Shown here in pieces: positions 1 to 8,453 of a stretch of DNA of 56,692 nucleotides (the first letter of the stretch is position 1; the number at the start of each line of letters is the position of its first letter). The notes under the pieces were generated by a model. The model was not told where the DNA came from. It searched no databases and worked only from the letters and a program-made list of their open reading frames with translations. The translations under genes and the position numbers were made by a program. The stretch is taken from positions 111,221 to 167,912 of the forward strand of contig NZ_LBMK01000007.1 in the NCBI RefSeq assembly GCF_001005295.1, in the 5' to 3' direction. This DNA comes from Streptomyces yangpuensis. Lineage in GTDB: Bacteria; Actinomycetota; Actinomycetes; Streptomycetales; Streptomycetaceae.

Positions 1-500
1 CCCGCGCGCTCCGGCCCGGCGGGGCCGCCGCCCGCTCCTGTCTCCGCCCCGCTTGCCGGCGCCCCCGCCGGTCCGGGCGCGCAACAACCCTCAACAGCAG
101 ACTGTTCTGGGGCTCTGCCCCAGGGGCCGGCCCTCTCTCCGAGGGGGAGGAGGCCGAGTGCGGGTGCGGGCCCGTCGTGGTGATGGGTGGTCGGGTTGCG
201 GGAGGGGTCCCTCGTCGCCCGGTCACCGGAGGCGTACCAGGAACCCCCGGGGGCCGCCAAGGCCGAGCGCACGCGTCACAGAGTGAGCCTTGGCGGCCCC
301 CGGAGAACCCTGGTATGGCGAAGCTGCCCGACCGACGAGGGGCCCCTCCCGATCAGGCCCTGATCCTGGCGGGGCACCGGCCTCTACCGATTCCGCAGTG
401 TGAGCAGGCGGTGCGTAACCGTTCCTGGGCGGGTATCTGCCAAATAGCCTCTGGTTGACTCGCCGTACCGGCGTACCGTGGCGCTGGAGGTGCATAGCTG
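1..500. other. Gene-poor left edge
   Basis: Short open frames exist on both strands, but they are arginine/proline-rich and overlap one another, as chance frames do in high-GC DNA. I see no credible gene. The one clear structure is the long imperfect palindrome at 200-350. The ribosome binding site of the next gene (GGAGG near 485) lies at the right end. Confidence 0.6.
200..350. repeat. 151-bp imperfect palindrome
   Basis: Two 64-nt arms (200-263 and 287-350) face each other around a 23-nt loop (264-286). The outer 18 nt (200-217 against 333-350) match with one mismatch. The inner 30 nt (234-263 against 287-316) match except for a few bases in the middle. The 16 nt between these two blocks have diverged. 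The structure lies in non-coding DNA about 150 bp before the regulator gene. It could be a miniature inverted-repeat element, a large cruciform or hairpin RNA, or a bidirectional terminator. The sequence does not decide between these. Confidence 0.6.
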
Positions 501-1748
501 ATGACTACGGAACTGGCGGACAACGTCCGTAAGTACCGGCGCCGGGCCGGGATGAGCCAGGAAGAACTGGCCCACGCCGCGGCCGTCTCGCCGGGCACGG
601 TACGCAAGGTGGAACAGGGCGGCACCGTCCGCATGGAAACGCTTCACGCTCTCGCCCGCGCGCTGAGCGTGACCACGGCAACACTTCTGGCGCCGGACGC
701 CCCGGAGCCCGTGGGCCGTTCGGAGGACCCGAACCGCGTCAACCTGATCCAGCTCCGCGCAGCCCTCACCCCGCCCGTGGGACTCGCAGACTCGGACGGG
801 GAGGGCGCGGAGGAGGAGCCGAATCTACGCCGCTTCCGCCGTACCGTTCATGACGGTGTGGTGCTCTACCACTCCGACAGCTACAAGAGCGTCGCATCCC
901 AATTGCCGGCGCTCTTGCGTGACGCGAACAGCGCGGTCGCGTACTTCGACAGCGGCGAGGAGCACAGCCAGGCGCTCCTGGCCCGTGCCGAGGCATTGCA
1001 GCTGGCCGGGCGGTACCTGACGCAGGTAAGGCAGTACGACCTCGCGTACACCGCGCTAGCCGGTGCGATCACCGACGCACGCCAGGCCGGGGACACGCTC
1101 ACCGGGGCATCCGGCGTGATCGGGATGTGCTGGCTGCTCCTACGCCAGGGCCGGCTGGACGAGGCCGAACAGCTCGCGTCCCAGACCGCCGACCTGATCG
1201 AACCGAGACTGTCCCGCGCGACGCCGGACGAGTGCGCGGCATGGGGGTGGCTGGCGCTGCGCGCCGCGGCTGCCGCAGGCCGCAATAACCGGCCCCAGGA
1301 AGCCCGCCAGTACCATCGCGTGGCGAACACGGCGGCATCCGCCGTGGGACGGGAGTACACCGGCTCGTTCTTCCGGCACTGGACGACCTTCGGGCCGCTC
1401 ACCGTCCGCATGAAGGGCGTGGAAGACGCCATGGTCGTTGGAGACGCCCGCGCGGTCGTTCGTAAATCCACTGAGGACGCCATGTCACCCAAGGCATGGA
1501 AGAGCGCCGGGCGGCCGAGCGGCGAAAACTGGAACCGTCACCGCCTGGACGTGGCCCGCGCCCACGCTCGGACCAACGACCTGTCCGCAGCGATGGACGA
1601 GCTGACCGGAGTCCGCCGCGCGTCCCCGGAGTGGCTGAGGCATCAGCGGATGGCCGCCGAGACCATGCAGGAGATCCTGAAGAAGCGCAAGCGCACCCTC
1701 ACCGCCGAGATGCGCGACATGGCGGCCTACCTGGCCGTAGTCGGATAG
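501..1748 (+). CDS. XRE-family regulator with TPR-like C-terminal region
   Basis: The 415-aa protein has an N-terminal Cro/C1-type helix-turn-helix at about residues 5-60; MSQEELAHAAAVSPGTVRKV is the recognition unit. A long alanine-rich helical region follows (about 110-400), of the kind that forms TPR-like ligand or peptide-binding repeats in Streptomyces regulators. ATG 501 is preceded by GGAGG at about 485. A small gene follows on the same strand at 1874. Such regulator/small-protein pairs are common in Streptomyces and often lineage-specific. The target and ligand are unknown. No link to the hydrogenase operon can be shown. Confidence 0.85.
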   Translation: MTTELADNVRKYRRRAGMSQEELAHAAAVSPGTVRKVEQGGTVRMETLHALARALSVTTATLLAPDAPEPVGRSEDPNRVNLIQLRAALTPPVGLADSDGEGAEEEPNLRRFRRTVHDGVVLYHSDSYKSVASQLPALLRDANSAVAYFDSGEEHSQALLARAEALQLAGRYLTQVRQYDLAYTALAGAITDARQAGDTLTGASGVIGMCWLLLRQGRLDEAEQLASQTADLIEPRLSRATPDECAAWGWLALRAAAAAGRNNRPQEARQYHRVANTAASAVGREYTGSFFRHWTTFGPLTVRMKGVEDAMVVGDARAVVRKSTEDAMSPKAWKSAGRPSGENWNRHRLDVARAHARTNDLSAAMDELTGVRRASPEWLRHQRMAAETMQEILKKRKRTLTAEMRDMAAYLAVVG

Positions 1749-1873
1749 GTGCCACGCAACGCGATAGTTCCGGCACCCTCCGTTGCCAACTGGCATGCCC
1801 CGTGGATGGAGTGACGGTCAGTCGGCCCCTACGGTCGCCGTATTCCATTCGGCGACCCAGGTGGGGGTGCACG

Positions 1874-2239
1874 GTGAGCACATCCAGGACCGACGCGGAC
1901 CGCATGCGCCGCAGAGACCTGCACGACGCGGCAGCAGGCGTGACCGGTCCCCGCTTACTGCCATGGACCACTCAGGACGGGAACCCCTGCTACCTCAGCA
2001 CCGACGGCAGGGGCTACCTCTCCTCACTCGCCGACAGCATCGAAGAAGTACAACTCGACATGGGCGAGGAACTCCTGGAGTACGCCCGGCAGGTCGTGGC
2101 GCCCGGAGCCAAGGAGCTGTCGGCCGTCGAGTACCGCTGGCTTGCCTGCCGGCTGACCGAAGCCCTGGCCGACGCGCTCCGGGTCGCCGAGTCACGCGGC
2201 AACCGCATCCCTGACCCGCCCGAGACCCCAGGCCCCTGA
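1874..2239 (+). CDS. Small conserved-looking hypothetical protein
   Basis: A GTG start at 1874 with a purine-rich GGTGGGGG stretch 8-12 nt upstream gives a 121-aa product beginning VSTSRTDADRM. It has no membrane segment or motif I recognise. The centre is acidic and helical (SIEEVQLDMGEELLEYARQ) and the tail is proline-rich. It follows the XRE regulator by about 125 bp and is probably its functional partner. The frame stays open upstream to 1496, but that part overlaps the regulator in another frame and is a shadow. I do not recognise the family. Confidence 0.6.
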   Translation: MSTSRTDADRMRRRDLHDAAAGVTGPRLLPWTTQDGNPCYLSTDGRGYLSSLADSIEEVQLDMGEELLEYARQVVAPGAKELSAVEYRWLACRLTEALADALRVAESRGNRIPDPPETPGP

Positions 2240-2384
2240 CGGCAGGAGCGACGGCAACAACCACGGAGTCCGACGCACAGCCACGGACTCCGGTGGACCG
2301 CAGAACCCCTCCCCACCTGCATAAAAGCAGCTGAGGAAAGGGCTGCCGGCACACGATCGGTGTGACGTTCCGTCACCGCATCAC

Positions 2385-2468
2385 GAAAATCTTGGCCGAG
2401 CCGCAGGTCCTGGCCGGCCTCGTCCTCGAAGACTGGCCACGCGCTCAGGCGCTGAGCAGTCCTCTTAC
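2385..2468 (-). pseudogene. Possible IS630-family transposase fragment
   Basis: Read on the minus strand, this short stretch gives a phrase around WPVFEDEAGQDLR. IS630-type DDE transposases carry a similar segment (usually a LVFEDEAG-like string, then LRPP and a TWGRRG-like string) around the second catalytic Asp. The resemblance stops after about 25 residues and there is no start or full-length frame. If real, it is a small decayed remnant. It could equally be chance similarity. Confidence 0.3.
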
Positions 2469-2665
2469 CTGTGACCACTGCTTCGGCCGCCACTTGGCCA
2501 CGGCCTGTTCGGCCCGCTCGACGGCCCGGTGCGCGGGGACCTGGGGTGACCAGCCCAGCCGGTGCAGGGTCCCGCAGGACGAGGCGCGACCACCGGGTAC
2601 AGCCGGGACAAGGAGCACGCGCCGACCCCCCGACCCCGCTCCACCGTGCCCGCAACCCGGGGCCC

Positions 2666-2940
2666 GCAGGGCGATCCCGACACCGCGAAGCAACCCCGGA
2701 ACCTGCCGAGCGACCCCGCAGGGGCCCGGCCCCCCGACCGACCCGCCACGCCTGTGTCCCGCCGCGCAGGGCGATCCCAATCGCGCGAAGCAAGCCCGGA
2801 ATCCGCCGAGCAGCCCCGCAGGGGCCACCGCTCCGGCCGGACTCCCGCAAAGCAACCCCGCAGGGGCCCGCCACACGACCTGGCCGGAGCCCCGCAAAGC
2901 AAACCCGCCGAGCAACCCCGCAGGGGCACCGCAGGGGACC
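2666..2940. repeat. Degenerate repeat field, about 60-bp and 16-bp units
   Basis: Two units of about 60 nt, starting at 2666 and 2766, are spaced exactly 100 bp apart and match closely. Each ends in a CCCCGCAGGGG mini-palindrome. Two shorter copies ending in the same block follow near 2852 and 2913. The composition is not codon-like. The field may be hairpin-forming repeats or decayed mobile DNA. Confidence 0.6.
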
Positions 2941-3118
2941 CGTGTAAGCCGAGCGGCTCCCCCCGGCGCGCTTTCGGGTGACATCGCCGCTCCGCTTCGG
3001 CCACCCCCCGCCCCGCGGGGACGAGCATCGCAGGCGGCCGGTCACGCTCCGGTCACCAGCCGCCGATCAGGCCCGGCACCGCGACGCGGTGGGCCCCGGG
3101 CCGCCGCCGGGAGACCAT

Positions 3119-4924
3119 GTGTACGTCCTGCTCGTCGCGAGCGCGTTCAACAGCCTCACCCAGCGGGTCCACGCCGAGCTGCGCGACCACGGCCACCGGG
3201 TGGCGGTCGAACTGGCCCTGCCCGACGTCCCCCTGGCCGACACCGTACGGCGCCACGACCCCGACCTCGTCCTCGCGCCGATGCTGCGCACCGCCATCCC
3301 CGAGGAGGTCTGGGCCGCGTACACCTGTCTCGTCGTCCACCCGGGTCCGGTCGGCGACCGCGGCCCCTCCTCCCTCGACCACGCGGTCCAGGACGGCGAG
3401 ACCCGCTGGGGCGTCACCGTGCTGCAGGCCAACGCCGAGATGGACGCCGGGGACGTCTGGGCGGCGGCGGACTGCCCCGTGCCCCCCGTCGGCAAGAGCG
3501 ACCTCTACCGCGGTGAGATCGCCGACGCGGCGCTGGAGGCCGTCCTGCTCGCCGTGGAGCGCTTCGCCTCCGGTACGTACGTTCCGCAGCCTCAGGCCGG
3601 CGGCCGGGCCCGCCCGTTCCTGCGCCAGGACGGCCGCCGCATCGACTGGGCAGCCGACGGCACCGAACGCGTCCTGCGCGTCCTGCGCGCCGCCGACTCG
3701 CAGCCCGGCGTACGCGACCACCTGCTCGGCGCCGACTGGTACCTGCACGGCGGCCACCGCGAGGACGACCTGCGCGGCCACCCCGGCGAACTGCTCGCCA
3801 CCCGGGCCGGCGCGGTCTGCCGGGCCACGGCCGACGGGGCCGTCTGGATCCCCGAGCTGCGCGCCCCCCGCGCAGCGGGACGGCCGGCCGGTGGCCCGCG
3901 GCTCCCCGCGACGCTCGCCCTCGGCGACCGGCTGCCGCCGCTGCCCGAACTCCCCGCACCGCCCGACGCCGGGCCGTACCGGCCCGCCTGGTCCGACATC
4001 GGCTACCACGAGGAGGGGCGGACGGGCTTCCTGTCGTTCTCCTTCCCCGGCGGCGCCATGAGCACCGCGCACTGCCGCCGCCTGCTGGACGCGTACCGGA
4101 CCGCCTGCACCCGCCCCACCACCGTCCTGGTCCTCGGCGGCGGGCGTGACTTCTTCTCCAACGGCATCCACCTGGGCGTCATCGAGGCCGCCGACGACCC
4201 CGCCGAGGAGTCCTGGGCGAACATCAACGCGATGGACGACCTGGTCGAAGCGGTGCTGTCCACCACCGACCGTCTCGTGGTCAGCGCCCTCGGCGGCAAC
4301 GCCGCCGCCGGCGGGGTCATGCTCGCCCTCGCCGCCGACGAGGTCTGGTGCCGTGCCGGTGTCGTCCTGAACCCGCACTACCGCCTGATGGGGCTGTTCG
4401 GCTCGGAGTACTGGACGTACACCCTGCCCCGCCGCGTCGGAGCCGGCCTGGCGGTGCGCCTCACCTCCGAGGCGCTGCCGCTGGGGGCCGCCGCCGCGCA
4501 CCGGGTCGGGCTGGTCGACCGTACGGTCGACTGCGCACCCGCGGACTTCTCCCGCGAGACGGAGTGCCTCGCGGCCCGCCTGGCCGCCCTGCCCGCCACC
4601 GCCTCCCGGATCGCCGCGAAGAAGGCCGAACGCGAACTGCACGAGGCGCGCCGCCCGCTCGCTGCCTACCGGGCCGCCGAGCTGGCGCGGATGCGCCGGA
4701 CCTTCTTCGACCCCGACGCGCCCTACCACGCCCTGCGCCGCGCCTTCGTGCGCAAGGAGTGCCCCGCCGCGACCCCGGCCCACCTCGCCCGCGCCGCCGC
4801 GGACCGCCGCGGCGCAGGTTCCGGCGCAGGTTCCGGCTCCGGCTCCGGCTCCGGTTCCGGTTCCGGAGCCGGCGTCACTGGACTGGCCGCATCAGACGCG
4901 GCGTCCGGCCCCGGCAGCTGTTAG
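3119..4924 (+). CDS. hypX: HypX, CO-ligand maturase for [NiFe]-hydrogenase
   Basis: The 601-aa protein has two domains. Residues 1 to about 280 are formyl-tetrahydrofolate transferase-like, with HPGPVGDRGPSSLD at 74-87. Residues about 295-560 are enoyl-CoA hydratase/crotonase-like. Known HypX/HoxX proteins take a formyl group from formyl-THF onto CoA and release CO, the active-site ligand, in aerobic hydrogenase producers. GTG 3119 is chosen because it begins right before the conserved VLLVASAFNSLTQRVHAEL and has GGGAGA just upstream. The frame is open further upstream, but only in repeat DNA. An unusual Gly-Ser/Ala tail encoded by hexanucleotide repeats ends the protein. This is the first gene of the hydrogenase operon. 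Confidence 0.92.
   Translation: MYVLLVASAFNSLTQRVHAELRDHGHRVAVELALPDVPLADTVRRHDPDLVLAPMLRTAIPEEVWAAYTCLVVHPGPVGDRGPSSLDHAVQDGETRWGVTVLQANAEMDAGDVWAAADCPVPPVGKSDLYRGEIADAALEAVLLAVERFASGTYVPQPQAGGRARPFLRQDGRRIDWAADGTERVLRVLRAADSQPGVRDHLLGADWYLHGGHREDDLRGHPGELLATRAGAVCRATADGAVWIPELRAPRAAGRPAGGPRLPATLALGDRLPPLPELPAPPDAGPYRPAWSDIGYHEEGRTGFLSFSFPGGAMSTAHCRRLLDAYRTACTRPTTVLVLGGGRDFFSNGIHLGVIEAADDPAEESWANINAMDDLVEAVLSTTDRLVVSALGGNAAAGGVMLALAADEVWCRAGVVLNPHYRLMGLFGSEYWTYTLPRRVGAGLAVRLTSEALPLGAAAAHRVGLVDRTVDCAPADFSRETECLAARLAALPATASRIAAKKAERELHEARRPLAAYRAAELARMRRTFFDPDAPYHALRRAFVRKECPAATPAHLARAAADRRGAGSGAGSGSGSGSGSGSGAGVTGLAASDAASGPGSC
4815..4870 (+). repeat. Hexanucleotide (GGYTCC) repeats in the hypX 3' end
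   Basis: GGTTCC and GGCTCC units alternate in frame and encode a (Gly-Ser)n tail of HypX. This is a slippage-prone microsatellite whose copy number may vary between strains. Confidence 0.75.
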
Positions 4925-4997
4925 CAAGAAATGTGGGCCGAGGCAGACCGCCTCACGTCCCCCTCACACCCTGATCCCCTCCCCGAGGAGGCAGCGC

Positions 4998-6053
4998 ATG
5001 GCCGCAGTGACGAAGGACCCGGTCGAAGACCCCGTGATCCACATCCTCTGGATCAACGCGGGTCTGAGCTGCGACGGCGACTCCGTGTCCCTGACGGCGG
5101 CCATGCAGCCGAGCATCGAGGAGATCGTCACCGGCACCCTGCCGGGTCTCCCCAAAATCGCCGTGCACTGGCCCCTGATCGACTTCGAATGCGGCCCGGT
5201 CGGCGGCGCGGACACCTTCATCGAGTGGTTCTTCAAGGGCGAGCGCGGCGAGATCGATCCGTTCGTCCTGGTCGTCGAGGGCTCGATCCCCAACGAGTCG
5301 ATCAAGCCCGAGGGCTACTGGTGCGGGTTCGGCGACGACCCGGAGACCGGCCAGCCCATCACCACCAGCGAGTGGATCGACCGGCTGGCCCCCAAGGCGC
5401 TCGCCGTCGTCGCCATCGGCACCTGCGCCACGTACGGCGGCATCCACGCGATGGAGGGCAATCCGACGGGCGCCATGGGCGTGCCCGACTACCTGGGCTG
5501 GGACTGGAAGTCGCAGGCAGGCATCCCCATCGTGTGCGTGCCCGGCTGTCCGATCCAGCCGGACAACTTCTCGGAGACCCTGACCTACCTGCTCTACCAG
5601 GCGGCGGGATCGGCCCCGATGATCCCCCTCGACGACAAGCTGCGCCCCACCTGGCTGTTCGGCGCGACCGTCCACGAGGGCTGCGACCGCGCCGGCTACT
5701 ACGAGCAGGGGCAGTTCGCCGACACGTACGACTCCCCGAAGTGCCTGGTCAAGCTGGGCTGCTGGGGTCCCGTCGTGAAGTGCAACGTCCCCAAGCGCGG
5801 CTGGATGAGCGGTATCGGCGGCTGCCCCAACGTCGGCGGCATCTGCATCGCCTGCACCATGCCCGGCTTCCCCGACAAGTTCATGCCCTTCATGGACGAG
5901 CCCCCCGGCGCGAAGCTCTCCGTCACCGCGAGCGGGGCGTACGGGGCGCTGATCCGCAAGCTCCGCTCGGTCACCGCCCACACCGTGGACGAGGAGCCGA
6001 AGTGGCGGCGTACCGGCCGCAGCCTGACCACGGGCTACCGCCCGCCCTGGTGA
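4998..6053 (+). CDS. hhyS: [NiFe]-hydrogenase small subunit, group 1h-like
   Basis: The 351-aa protein carries the three Fe-S clusters that take electrons from the large subunit. The N-terminal proximal-cluster motif reads C25-D-G-D28, where most uptake hydrogenases have Cys-x2-Cys. Later motifs include GTCATYGG, VPGCPIQPDN and several cysteines near 240-290. A Cys-to-Asp change at a proximal-cluster ligand is described for the oxygen-tolerant actinobacterial-type enzyme of Ralstonia. There is no twin-arginine signal peptide, as expected for this group. ATG 4998 has GAGGAGG upstream. The large subunit follows after about 90 bp. Confidence 0.93.
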   Translation: MAAVTKDPVEDPVIHILWINAGLSCDGDSVSLTAAMQPSIEEIVTGTLPGLPKIAVHWPLIDFECGPVGGADTFIEWFFKGERGEIDPFVLVVEGSIPNESIKPEGYWCGFGDDPETGQPITTSEWIDRLAPKALAVVAIGTCATYGGIHAMEGNPTGAMGVPDYLGWDWKSQAGIPIVCVPGCPIQPDNFSETLTYLLYQAAGSAPMIPLDDKLRPTWLFGATVHEGCDRAGYYEQGQFADTYDSPKCLVKLGCWGPVVKCNVPKRGWMSGIGGCPNVGGICIACTMPGFPDKFMPFMDEPPGAKLSVTASGAYGALIRKLRSVTAHTVDEEPKWRRTGRSLTTGYRPPW

Positions 6054-6144
6054 CGGCCCCGCTCCGCACCCCTGCGCCCAACCCCGCAGACAACGCCCGC
6101 AGACAACGCCCAGAACGCACCGAAGAAGGGTCACGGCAGACACG

Positions 6145-7929
6145 ATGGCACCGAACACGAAGGCGGCCGGCGACGGCAGCGGCCTGGTGGAGATGGCCTG
6201 GGATCCGATCACCCGGATCGTCGGCAGTCTCGGCATCCACACGAAGATCGACTTCAAGCAGAAGCGCGTCGCGGAGTGCTACAGCACCTCGTCGGTCTTC
6301 CGCGGCTACAGCGTCTTCATGCGCGGCAAGGACCCCCGCGACGCGCACTTCATCACCAGCCGCATCTGCGGGATCTGCGGTGACAACCACGCCACGTGCT
6401 CCGTCTACGCGCAGAACATGGCCTACGGGGTGAAGCCGCCGCACCTCGGCGAGTGGATCATCAACCTGGGCGAGTCCGCGGAGTACATGTTCGACCACAA
6501 CATCTTCCAGGAGAACCTGGTCGGGGTCGACTACTGCGAGAAGATGGTCCGCGAGACCAACCCCGGCGTCCTGGAACTGGCCGAGCGCACCGAGGCCCCG
6601 CACGCGGGCGAGCACGGCTACCGCACCATCGCCGACATCATGCGCTCCCTCAACCCCATCGAGGGCGAGTTCTACCGCGAGGCCCTCCAGGTCAGCCGGT
6701 ACACACGCGAGATGTTCTGCCTGATGGAGGGGCGCCACGTGCACCCCTCCACGCTCTACCCGGGCGGCGTCGGCACGGTCGCCTCCGTCCAGCTCTTCAC
6801 GGACTACATGAGCCGCCTCATGCGGTACGTCGAGTTCATGAAGCGCGTCGTCCCGCTCCACGACGACCTCTTCGACTTCTTCTACGAGGCCCTGCCCGGC
6901 TACGAGGAGGTCGGCCGCCGCCGGGTGCTGCTCGGCTGCTGGGGCGCCCTCAACGACCCGGAGCACTGCGACTTCACCTACGCCAACATGACCGACTGGG
7001 GACGGAAGATGTTCGTCACCCCGGGCGTCGTCGTGGACGGCAAACTCGTCACCAACGACCTCACCGAGATCAACCTCGGCATCCGCATCCTGCTCGGCAG
7101 CTCGTACTACGACGACTGGGAGGGCAAGGAGCAGTTCGTCACGCACGACCCGCTCGGCAACCCGGTCGACCCCCGCCACCCGTGGAACCAGCACACCATC
7201 CCGGCCCCGCAGAAGCGGAACTTCGACGACAAGTACAGCTGGGTGATGTCCCCGCGCTGGTTCGACGGCAAGGACCACCTCGCCCTCGACACCGGCGGCG
7301 GCCCCATCGCCCGCCTGTGGTCCACGGCCCTGTCCGGCCTCGTCGACGTCGGCTACGTCAAGGCGACCGGGCACAGCGTCGTCATCAACCTGCCCCGCAC
7401 GATGACCAAGCCCGAGACCCGCTTCGAGTGGAAGATCCCGAAGTGGAGCAACGCGCTGGAACGCAACCGCGCCCGCACCTACTTCCAGGCGTACGCGGCC
7501 GCCATCGCCCTGCACTGCGCCGAGAAGGGCCTCGCCGAGGTCCGCGCCGGACGCACCCAGACCTGGGAGAAGTTCGAGGTCCCGGACGAGTCCATCGGCG
7601 TCGGCTTCACCGAGGCCGTCCGCGGCGTCCTCTCGCACCACATGGTCATCCGCGACGGCAAGATCGCCAACTACCACCCCTACCCGCCGACGCCGTGGAA
7701 CGCCAGCACCCGCGACACCTTCGGCACGCCCGGACCGTACGAGGACGCCGTGCAGAACACCCCGATCTTCGAGGAGAACACCCCGGAGAACTTCAAGGGC
7801 ATCGACATCATGCGCGCCGTGCGCAGCTTCGACCCCTGTCTGCCCTGCGGCGTCCACATGTACGTCGGCGGCGGCAAGACGGTGAAGACCATGCACGTCC
7901 CCACCGGCCTGAGCGGACTGGGCGGATGA
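6145..7929 (+). CDS. hhyL: [NiFe]-hydrogenase large subunit, group 1h-like
   Basis: The 594-aa catalytic subunit oxidises H2 at a Ni-Fe(CN)2CO centre. The two ligand pairs are visible: R-I-C75-G-I-C78 near the N-terminus and D-P-C565-L-P-C568-G-V-H571 near the C-terminus. A 23-residue tail follows His571, the usual cleavage point of maturation proteases. A protease of this type lies at 11219. The TGA overlaps the next start (ATGA). With HhyS this should form the high-affinity H2-scavenging enzyme known in Streptomyces and mycobacteria. Electron acceptor and membrane partner are not evident from the subunits themselves. Confidence 0.95.
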   Translation: MAPNTKAAGDGSGLVEMAWDPITRIVGSLGIHTKIDFKQKRVAECYSTSSVFRGYSVFMRGKDPRDAHFITSRICGICGDNHATCSVYAQNMAYGVKPPHLGEWIINLGESAEYMFDHNIFQENLVGVDYCEKMVRETNPGVLELAERTEAPHAGEHGYRTIADIMRSLNPIEGEFYREALQVSRYTREMFCLMEGRHVHPSTLYPGGVGTVASVQLFTDYMSRLMRYVEFMKRVVPLHDDLFDFFYEALPGYEEVGRRRVLLGCWGALNDPEHCDFTYANMTDWGRKMFVTPGVVVDGKLVTNDLTEINLGIRILLGSSYYDDWEGKEQFVTHDPLGNPVDPRHPWNQHTIPAPQKRNFDDKYSWVMSPRWFDGKDHLALDTGGGPIARLWSTALSGLVDVGYVKATGHSVVINLPRTMTKPETRFEWKIPKWSNALERNRARTYFQAYAAAIALHCAEKGLAEVRAGRTQTWEKFEVPDESIGVGFTEAVRGVLSHHMVIRDGKIANYHPYPPTPWNASTRDTFGTPGPYEDAVQNTPIFEENTPENFKGIDIMRAVRSFDPCLPCGVHMYVGGGKTVKTMHVPTGLSGLGG

Positions 7930-8453
7930 GCGCGGCCGTCGACGCCCGGGAGGCGGGCCGCCGCGTCGAGGAGGTCCTCGACCGGCTGGCCGCCACCGGC
8001 GACCGCGCGGCGTGCGAGGCCGCCGAGGAACTGGTCCGGGTACTCATGGAGTTCTACGGCGCCGGGCTCGCCCGGATCGCCGCGCAGCTCGGCGACGGCC
8101 CGCTCGCGGCGGCCGCGGACGACGAACTCGTGGCGAGCCTGCTCTCCCTGCACGGCCTGCACCCCGAGGACGTGCACACCCGGATCACCCGCGCCCTGGC
8201 CGGCGCCCCCGACCCGGTCGAACTGCTCGGCTTCGACGAGAGCACCGGCATCCTGCGGCTGCGCCCCGCAGCCGCCCCCACCGGCTGCGGCTGCGGCCCC
8301 GGCGGCGAGGAGGCCGCCCGGCGCACCCTGGAGGACACCCTCACCTGCTTCGCCCCCGAGGTGACGAGCGTGGAGATGGAGCCCGCCCCCGCCCCGCAGC
8401 CCGCACTGCTGCAGATCGGCACCCGGCCGCACAGCCCGGCGCGGGTGCCGTGA
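7926..8453 (+). CDS. NifU-like hydrogenase accessory protein
   Basis: The 175-aa protein starts at ATG 7926, overlapping the hhyL stop. Its second half resembles the NifU C-terminal Fe-S scaffold domain: a helical start (HPEDVHTRITRALA), a beta pair (GILRLRPA), a short cysteine cluster GCGCGPGG, and TLTCFAPEVTSVEM. The classical CxxC is replaced by C-G-C. The position directly after the large subunit suggests a role in supplying Fe-S clusters to HhyS or in electron transfer. Similar NifU-like genes occur in other group 1h hydrogenase clusters. Confidence 0.75.
   Translation: MSAAVDAREAGRRVEEVLDRLAATGDRAACEAAEELVRVLMEFYGAGLARIAAQLGDGPLAAAADDELVASLLSLHGLHPEDVHTRITRALAGAPDPVELLGFDESTGILRLRPAAAPTGCGCGPGGEEAARRTLEDTLTCFAPEVTSVEMEPAPAPQPALLQIGTRPHSPARVP

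Larger units (their letters stand above)
2240..3118. other. Gene-poor stretch with repeats before the hydrogenase operon
   Basis: Open frames cross this stretch on both strands, but they are low-complexity and rich in Pro, Arg, Gly and Ala. I accept no intact gene. It holds a possible transposase fragment (about 2385-2468, minus) and a degenerate repeat field (2666-2940). The last 170 bp must carry the hydrogenase operon promoter, but I could not recognise a convincing -35/-10 pair. Confidence 0.5.

Noticed and set aside
2362..3516. A proline/arginine-rich 384-aa frame before hypX
   Set aside because: The composition follows the repeat field and it overlaps the real hypX start in a different frame.
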